A stretch of 9,334 nucleotides of DNA from Solirubrobacterales bacterium 70-9. Its GTDB lineage: Bacteria; Actinomycetota; Thermoleophilia; Solirubrobacterales; 70-9. The stretch is taken from the NCBI GenBank assembly GCA_001898095.1, contig MKSH01000139.1, positions 1 through 9,334 on the forward strand, written 5' to 3'. The notes beneath the pieces are model-generated. The model was not told the DNA's origin. It saw nothing but the letters and a program-made list of their open reading frames with translations, and ran no database searches. Every line of letters starts with the position of its first letter. Position 1 is the first letter of the stretch. The position numbers were made by a program, and so were the translations under genes. Below are positions 5,234 to 9,334 of this stretch, piece by piece.

Positions 5234-6730
5234 GTGGCAACCGAGATCAAGATCGACGAGGGCGCGCGCCGCTTCGCCGCCGCCGAGCAACGGATGCTGA
5301 TCGGCTCCGACTGGGTGGAGGCCGCCGACGGCCGCACCTTCGAGGTGTACGACCCTTCCACCGGCGACGTGTTGGGACACGTGGCTCGCGGCGGCTCGGA
5401 GGACATCGACCGCGCCGTGAAGACCGCCCGCGCCGCCTTCGACTCGGGCCCGTGGAAGGACATGACCGCGAGCGAGCGCGGCCGCGCCATGCACCGCCTC
5501 GGCGACCTGATCCTCGAGCACGGCGACGAGCTGGCGACGCTCGAGGCGCTCGACAACGGCAAGCCGCTCGGCGTCGCCCGGGTCGCCGACGTCCCGCTCG
5601 CCGCCGACCTCTTCCATTACATGTCGGGCTGGGCGACGAAGAACACCGGCTCGACCCTCTCGCTGAACGTCCCCTACATGCCGGGGGCGAAGTTCCACGC
5701 CTACACGCTGCACGAACCGGTCGGCGTCGTCGGCCAGATCATCCCCTGGAACTTCCCGCTGCTGATGGCGGCCTGGAAGCTCGGGCCGGCGCTGGCCTGC
5801 GGCTGCACGGTGGTGCTGAAGCCGGCCGAGCAGACGCCGCTCTCGGCGCTGAAACTGGGCGAGCTGATCCTCGAGGCGGGGATCCCGGCGGGCGTCGTCA
5901 ACATCGTCACCGGCTTCGGCGAGGAGACCGGCGCACCGCTGGCCGCCCACGACGAAGTCGACAAGATCGCCTTCACCGGCTCGACCGAGGTCGGCAAGAT
6001 GATCGTCCAGGCGGCGGCCGGGAACCTGAAGAAGGTCTCGCTCGAGCTGGGCGGCAAGTCGCCCAACGTCGTCTTCGCCGACGCCGACCTGGAAGAGTCG
6101 ATTCCCGGGGCGGCGAACGCGATCTTCTTCAACCACGGCCAGTGCTGCTGCGCCGGGTCGCGCCTCTTCGCCGAGGAGTCGATCTACGACGAGGTCGTCG
6201 CCGGCGTCGCCGACCACGCCAAGAACATCAAGGTCGGCTCCGGCCTCGACCCGCAGACGGAGATGGGCCCGCTGGTCTCGACCGAGCAGCTCGAACGCGT
6301 CTGCGGCTTCCTCGACTCAGGGCAGGCGGACGGCGCCGAGACGGTGGTCGGCGGCGGTCGGGTCGGTGACTCGGGCTACTTCGTCGAACCGACCGTGCTG
6401 GCCGGGACGAACCCGCAGATGAAAGTCGAGGCGGAGGAGATCTTCGGCCCGGTGGTCACGGTGAAGCCCTTCAAGAGCACCGACGAACTGGTCCCGAACG
6501 CGAACCAGAGCATCTACGGCCTCGCCGCCGGCGTCTGGACGAACGACATCAAAAAGGCCCACCGCACCGCCGCCGAGCTGAAGGCGGGAACGGTGTGGAT
6601 CAACTGTTACAACGTCTTCGACGCGGCGATGCCGTTCGGCGGCTACAAGGAGTCGGGTTGGGGGCGCGAGATGGGCGAGGAGGCGCTCGAGCTCTACACC
6701 GAGGTGAAGGCGGTCTGCGCCCAGATCTAG
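5234..6730 (+). CDS. NAD(P)-dependent aldehyde dehydrogenase
   Basis: A 498-aa class I/II type aldehyde dehydrogenase of full length, oxidising an aldehyde to its carboxylic acid in the cytoplasm. Visible key residues: IIPWNFP with Asn173, KPAEQ with Lys196 (cofactor binding), the Rossmann motif FTGSTEVG (247-254), the general base Glu271 in LELGGKSP, the nucleophile Cys305 in GQCCCAGSR, and Glu402 in EEIFGPV. The C-terminal PFGGYKESGWGRE motif is intact. The sequence resembles the broad group holding acetaldehyde, phenylacetaldehyde and betaine aldehyde dehydrogenases, so the substrate is open. GTG 5234 has a strong ribosome-binding site. It is divergent from the GAF regulator. A DUF779-type gene, often next to such enzymes in actinobacteria, is not present downstream. 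A hairpin follows the stop codon. Confidence 0.95.
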   Translation: MATEIKIDEGARRFAAAEQRMLIGSDWVEAADGRTFEVYDPSTGDVLGHVARGGSEDIDRAVKTARAAFDSGPWKDMTASERGRAMHRLGDLILEHGDELATLEALDNGKPLGVARVADVPLAADLFHYMSGWATKNTGSTLSLNVPYMPGAKFHAYTLHEPVGVVGQIIPWNFPLLMAAWKLGPALACGCTVVLKPAEQTPLSALKLGELILEAGIPAGVVNIVTGFGEETGAPLAAHDEVDKIAFTGSTEVGKMIVQAAAGNLKKVSLELGGKSPNVVFADADLEESIPGAANAIFFNHGQCCCAGSRLFAEESIYDEVVAGVADHAKNIKVGSGLDPQTEMGPLVSTEQLERVCGFLDSGQADGAETVVGGGRVGDSGYFVEPTVLAGTNPQMKVEAEEIFGPVVTVKPFKSTDELVPNANQSIYGLAAGVWTNDIKKAHRTAAELKAGTVWINCYNVFDAAMPFGGYKESGWGREMGEEALELYTEVKAVCAQI

Positions 6731-6742
6731 CGCGGACGAGAG

Positions 6743-6777
6743 GGCCGGCGGCGCCCCGGATTCAGTCGCCGCCGGCC
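6743..6777. terminator. Shared hairpin between convergent ALDH and GNAT genes
   Basis: GGCCGGCGGCG (6743-6753) and CGCCGCCGGCC (6767-6777) form a perfect 11-bp stem with a 13-nt loop, starting 12 nt after the ALDH stop. The GNAT stop codon (6764-6762) lies in the loop. It is symmetric and can serve both strands. There is no T-run, so termination would be of the actinobacterial U-less type. Confidence 0.5.
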
Positions 6778-7177
6778 TCCGCCTCGCCTGCCTCGGCCGG
6801 GCGTAGGCCCTCGTCCGGGTAGACCGGGCGTAGGCCCTCGTCCGGGTAGAGGCGGAAGCCGGGGATCTTGTTGTGGGGGAAGCGTTCGTAGAGCGACATC
6901 GCCCGGTCCGAGGAGAGCAGGTCGAGGCGCAGGACGCCGCTCTCGACCAGGGTCCGCTCGACCAGCGCCCTGCCGATCCCGTGGCCGCGCGCCTCGCGAC
7001 CGCCTGCGAGAAGCCGATCGGCTCGCCGTCCTCGAGCGCGACCAGCGCCGTCACGCCGGGATTGGTCATCGCCCGCCCGGCCCGGCCTGGGTTGGCGGCG
7101 AAGGTGATCCAGCCCTCCGACTTACAGAGCGCGAGGAGGTAGTCCAGGTACCGCGGTTGGTAGGGGACGATCTCCAT
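6762..7177 (-). pseudogene. GNAT acetyltransferase, frameshifted with internal loss
   Basis: The N-terminal frame from ATG 7177 reads MEIVPYQPRYLDYLLALCKS and continues to ALEDGEPIGFSQAV. It then turns into Arg/Ser-rich noise. A different frame continues with REARGHGIGRALVERTL, the acetyl-CoA-binding motif A of the GNAT fold. It goes on to DRAMSLYERFPHNKIPGFRLYP and stops at 6764-6762. The switch lies at about 6990-7005. GFSQAV and REARGHG are nearly joined, so the strand that normally separates them (roughly 15-20 residues) also appears to be missing: a deletion that changed the frame. A 27-bp tandem duplication adds nine residues near the C-terminus. GTG 7186 is an alternative start. The 5' end overlaps the HD-GYP gene by 56 bp, suggesting translational coupling when the gene was intact. 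An assembly error is possible. Confidence 0.75.
6797..6850. repeat. 27-bp perfect tandem duplication
   Basis: Two identical 27-bp units (6797-6823 and 6824-6850) start with CCGGGCGTAGG. In the GNAT C-terminal frame they encode YPDEGLRP twice with one residue between, so the duplication keeps that frame. Such a unit is prone to slippage. Confidence 0.9.
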
Positions 7178-9074
7178 CCCCACCACTGTGCCATTCGACG
7201 ACCTCGCGCAGCGCCGCGGCCACCCGCGGGTCGAACTGGGAGCCGGCGCAGCGGTCGACCTCTTCCAGCGCCCGGGCCCGCAGCATCGCGACGCTGTAGG
7301 GGCGGTCGCTGACCATCGCGTCGAAGGCGTCGCAGGCGAAGACGATGCGCGAGCCGAGCGGGATCGCCTCGCCCGCCAGCCCGTCCGGATAGCCGGCGCC
7401 GTCCCAGCGCTCGTGGCTGGAGCGGACCAGGCGGGCGATCGGCACCAGGGCCGGCGCCGCGGCGATGATCCGCTCGGCGATCAGCGTGTGCTTGCGGATG
7501 AACTCCCACTCGGCAGGGTCGAGCGGCCCCGGTTTGGAGAGGATCGCGTCGGGGATCGCCATCTTGCCGACGTCGTGGAGCTCGGCGGCGCGGAAGACCT
7601 CGTCGCGCTCCTCGGCGCCGACGCCGAGGTGGTCGGCGACCGCGACCGCGAGCTCGGCGACGCCGCAGAGGTGCTGGTGGAGGTCGGGTTCCGCCTCGCG
7701 CAGGGCGGTGAGGAGGACGTCGGTCGACTGCGCCCCGGCCGAGGCCCGTTCGCGGCTCTTGTTCGCGTACATCCGCCGGTCGGCGAGGGTCAGCGCCGCC
7801 TCGCGGGTCTGCGCCTCGACCGGGATCAGGACGCTGCCCTGGGCGGCGGTGACGACGAAGCCGTCGCCGTGCTCGCCGAGCGAGGCGGTCGCCCCGGCGA
7901 CCAGGCCGTCGACCTGGGCGGCGCTGCACTCGGCCAGCAGGCAGAACTCGTCGCCGCCCAGCCGGTAGGCGCCGCCGCGGCCGTCGACGAAGCCCGAGAG
8001 GCGCTCACCGAGACGGGCCAGCAGCGCGTCGCCGGCCGGGTGGCCGTAGGCGTCGTTGTAGGCCTTGAAGCCGTCGAGGTCGAAGACGACCATCAGGCAG
8101 ACCTCGCCCGGGCGGCGGGTGCGGCCCACCGCGTGGTCGAGCTCGGCGAGCAGCAGGCGGCGGTTGCCGAGCCCGGTCAGCGGGTCGGTCAGCGCCTCGT
8201 GGGTGGTGGCGACGAGGTTCGCCCGGTTGTCGCGGAAGGCGAGCGTCATCCGCAGGACCACGGCGAGCAGGGTGACCAGCGAGAGGATCGCCGCCGCGGG
8301 CGGCACGTGGGTGAACCGTTCCGCCGCCTGGATGCCGATCGCGATCAACGCCCCGGTGGCCGGGATGGCGATCTCCCGGGTGCCTGTCCGGTCGAGGCCC
8401 GACACCGGCGGCAGGGTCGAGGGCCGCAGCCAGGCGGCCGTCGCGATCAGGATCGCGCCCAGCGGCCAGGCGGCGTCGAGCAGTCCGCCTTCGACGTAGG
8501 TGCCGTCCGCCGACTGCAGCAGGAAGGTGCCGTCGGAGATCGCCAGCACGACCATCCCGGCGACGAACAGGGTCCAGCGGGTGCCGAGCCGGAACCCGTC
8601 CAGCGCCCAGGCGGTCGCGATCAGCGCCAGCAGGGCGACGTCGCCGATCGGGTAGGCGAGGTTGGTGGCGACGGCGAGCGTGTCGTCCGGCCTGGTCCCG
8701 GCGTCGACGATCGGGTTCAGGGCGAGCGCCGCGGCCAGGGCGGCGATCGCGGCGCCGACGATCAACCCGTCGATCCAGCGGGCGGCGCTGAAGGAGTCGA
8801 GGCGACGGCGGGCGAGGACGATCAACCCGGCGTAGGCGATCGGGTAGAAGAGCAGGTAGCCGGCGTCGGCAGGGGAGGGGACCGGAACCGAGCTCTGGTC
8901 CGTGAGCACGAGCCCGTAATAGATTTCGCCGGCCGCCCAGACGGCCAGCGCCAGCCCGATCAGACCCCAGGCGAGGCGCTCCTTCTCGATCAGCACCACG
9001 CGCGCCAGACAAGCGGCCGAGGCGCCGACCATGATGGCGTAGTAGACGCAGTCCTGGACCGTCACACATGTCAC
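7122..9074 (-). CDS. Membrane GGDEF plus HD-GYP cyclic-di-GMP signalling protein
   Basis: About 650 aa from GTG 9074; GTG 9065 and ATG 9032 are alternatives, and the longer frame would run into the divergent lipoprotein gene. About nine hydrophobic segments fill residues 10-285. A GGDEF domain (about 295-445) has LTDPLTGLGNRR, FDLDGFK (Mg ligands D332 and D334) and an intact GGDEF (373-377), so cyclase activity is plausible. The place of the inhibitory RxxD site holds DGRG, so product inhibition there is not expected. An HD-GYP domain (about 450-635) has HDVGK (H500/D501), RKH (H529) and SHERWDGAGYPDGL. The first His of the usual HHE is Ser, which removes one metal ligand; this variant is common in actinobacterial homologues (recalled, not searched). 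It could make and degrade cyclic-di-GMP. Its 3' end overlaps the GNAT gene by 56 bp. Confidence 0.88.
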   Translation of the reverse strand: MTCVTVQDCVYYAIMVGASAACLARVVLIEKERLAWGLIGLALAVWAAGEIYYGLVLTDQSSVPVPSPADAGYLLFYPIAYAGLIVLARRRLDSFSAARWIDGLIVGAAIAALAAALALNPIVDAGTRPDDTLAVATNLAYPIGDVALLALIATAWALDGFRLGTRWTLFVAGMVVLAISDGTFLLQSADGTYVEGGLLDAAWPLGAILIATAAWLRPSTLPPVSGLDRTGTREIAIPATGALIAIGIQAAERFTHVPPAAAILSLVTLLAVVLRMTLAFRDNRANLVATTHEALTDPLTGLGNRRLLLAELDHAVGRTRRPGEVCLMVVFDLDGFKAYNDAYGHPAGDALLARLGERLSGFVDGRGGAYRLGGDEFCLLAECSAAQVDGLVAGATASLGEHGDGFVVTAAQGSVLIPVEAQTREAALTLADRRMYANKSRERASAGAQSTDVLLTALREAEPDLHQHLCGVAELAVAVADHLGVGAEERDEVFRAAELHDVGKMAIPDAILSKPGPLDPAEWEFIRKHTLIAERIIAAAPALVPIARLVRSSHERWDGAGYPDGLAGEAIPLGSRIVFACDAFDAMVSDRPYSVAMLRARALEEVDRCAGSQFDPRVAAALREVVEWHSGGDGDRPLPTAVPGLPPRAL

Positions 9075-9213
9075 ATCGGCAGTACTGCAGCGTTCCCAAA
9101 GCCCCGTGGCCGAAGATCGGGAATTCCTGACCGTGGCCTCTGGACTGGAGCTACAGCCGCATTTCAAATAGGATGCCCCGCTTCCGGTCCCGGAACCCCT
9201 GCCCCGGACTTCC
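9075..9213. promoter_or_regulatory. Divergent promoter region of the HD-GYP and lipoprotein genes
   Basis: The palindrome GCAGTACTGC (9079-9088) lies 4 nt upstream of GTG 9074. TGTGAC occurs twice on the minus strand around the two possible GTG starts. CCGTGGCC recurs at 9104-9111 and 9131-9138. TAGGAT (9169-9174) is a plausible -10 for the plus-strand lipoprotein gene, with a 5' leader of roughly 33 nt. The cyclic-di-GMP riboswitch consensus was looked for and not found. Confidence 0.35.
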
Positions 9214-9334
9214 ATGCGTAGATCAACCCTTGCCATCCTCCTCGTACTCGCCCTCGGGCTGGCCCTGCTGGCCGGCTGCGGCGGCAAGAAGTCGAGTTCC
9301 TCGAGCGCCTCGACCACGGGCGGCGAAGGCGAAG
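9214..9334 (+). CDS. Lipoprotein, 5' end only
   Basis: ATG 9214 opens a frame that runs to the window edge. It has a short basic head (MRRSTLA), a hydrophobic core (ILLVLALGLALL) and the lipobox LAGC with Cys22, so the product should be cleaved by signal peptidase II and lipid-anchored. A Lys/Ser/Thr/Gly-rich linker (KKSSSSS...TTGGEGE) follows, as in substrate-binding lipoproteins of transporters, but no domain is visible yet. It is divergent from the HD-GYP gene. The ribosome-binding site is weak. Confidence 0.8.
   Translation, partial: MRRSTLAILLVLALGLALLAGCGGKKSSSSSASTTGGEGE

Noticed and set aside
3477..5240. A 587-codon minus-strand frame overlapping the GAF regulator
   Set aside because: Arg/Ala-rich in another frame; the 518-aa frame has clear GAF and winged-helix motifs.
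9075..9180. Cyclic-di-GMP riboswitch before the HD-GYP or lipoprotein gene
   Set aside because: A CAAAGCC-like stretch on the plus strand recalls part of the GEMM consensus, but the GCAAACC and CGAAAG parts are absent.
7188..9221. A 677-codon plus-strand frame
   Set aside because: Antisense of the GGDEF/HD-GYP gene; rich in Arg, Gly, Asp and Val with no domain. Long antisense frames are normal at this GC content.

Overview
The window is high-GC DNA in which every protein looks actinobacterial. A GAF-type regulator divergent from an aldehyde dehydrogenase, a PPOX/F420-type flavoprotein, and a membrane GGDEF plus HD-GYP protein with an 'SHERWDG' motif together suggest the Thermoleophilia/Solirubrobacterales side of the phylum. 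This placement rests on gene style only, not on a phylogenetic marker.

Layout: (1) 1-59, minus: 5' end of an unidentified gene, 12 nt downstream of (2) a secreted M23 metallopeptidase, minus, 72 to about 1273. Its signal peptide is out of frame with its only well-placed start codon. (3) 1347-1745, plus: PPOX-class oxidoreductase, divergent from the peptidase. (4) 1746-2586: 841 bp without a credible gene, but rich in structure. Two related modules point away from a 24-bp near-palindrome at 2158-2181. Each carries CCCGGCGT-type hairpins, a shared 14-bp tag and a long hairpin with the identical 12-nt loop. (5) 2587-3582, plus: secreted alpha/beta hydrolase, overlapping tail to tail with (6) a GAF plus SARP/BTAD-like regulator, minus, 3545-5101. 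(7) 5234-6730, plus: NAD(P)-dependent aldehyde dehydrogenase, divergent from the regulator across a 132-bp intergenic region with a GTTGCAAC palindrome. (8) 6762-7177, minus: frameshifted GNAT acetyltransferase with a 27-bp tandem duplication, overlapping the 3' end of (9) a membrane GGDEF/HD-GYP protein, minus, 7122 to about 9074. (10) 9214-9334, plus: 5' end of a lipoprotein gene, divergent from (9).

The clearest functional unit is the regulator/aldehyde dehydrogenase pair, which resembles actinobacterial and AcoR-type aldehyde or alcohol responsive loci. The most unusual part is the gene-less 1746-2586 region. Its two long hairpins keep the loop sequence while their stems vary with compensatory base changes. 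That pattern is expected of a structured RNA or of a mobile palindromic element kept under structural selection. No database search was possible, so novelty is unproven.
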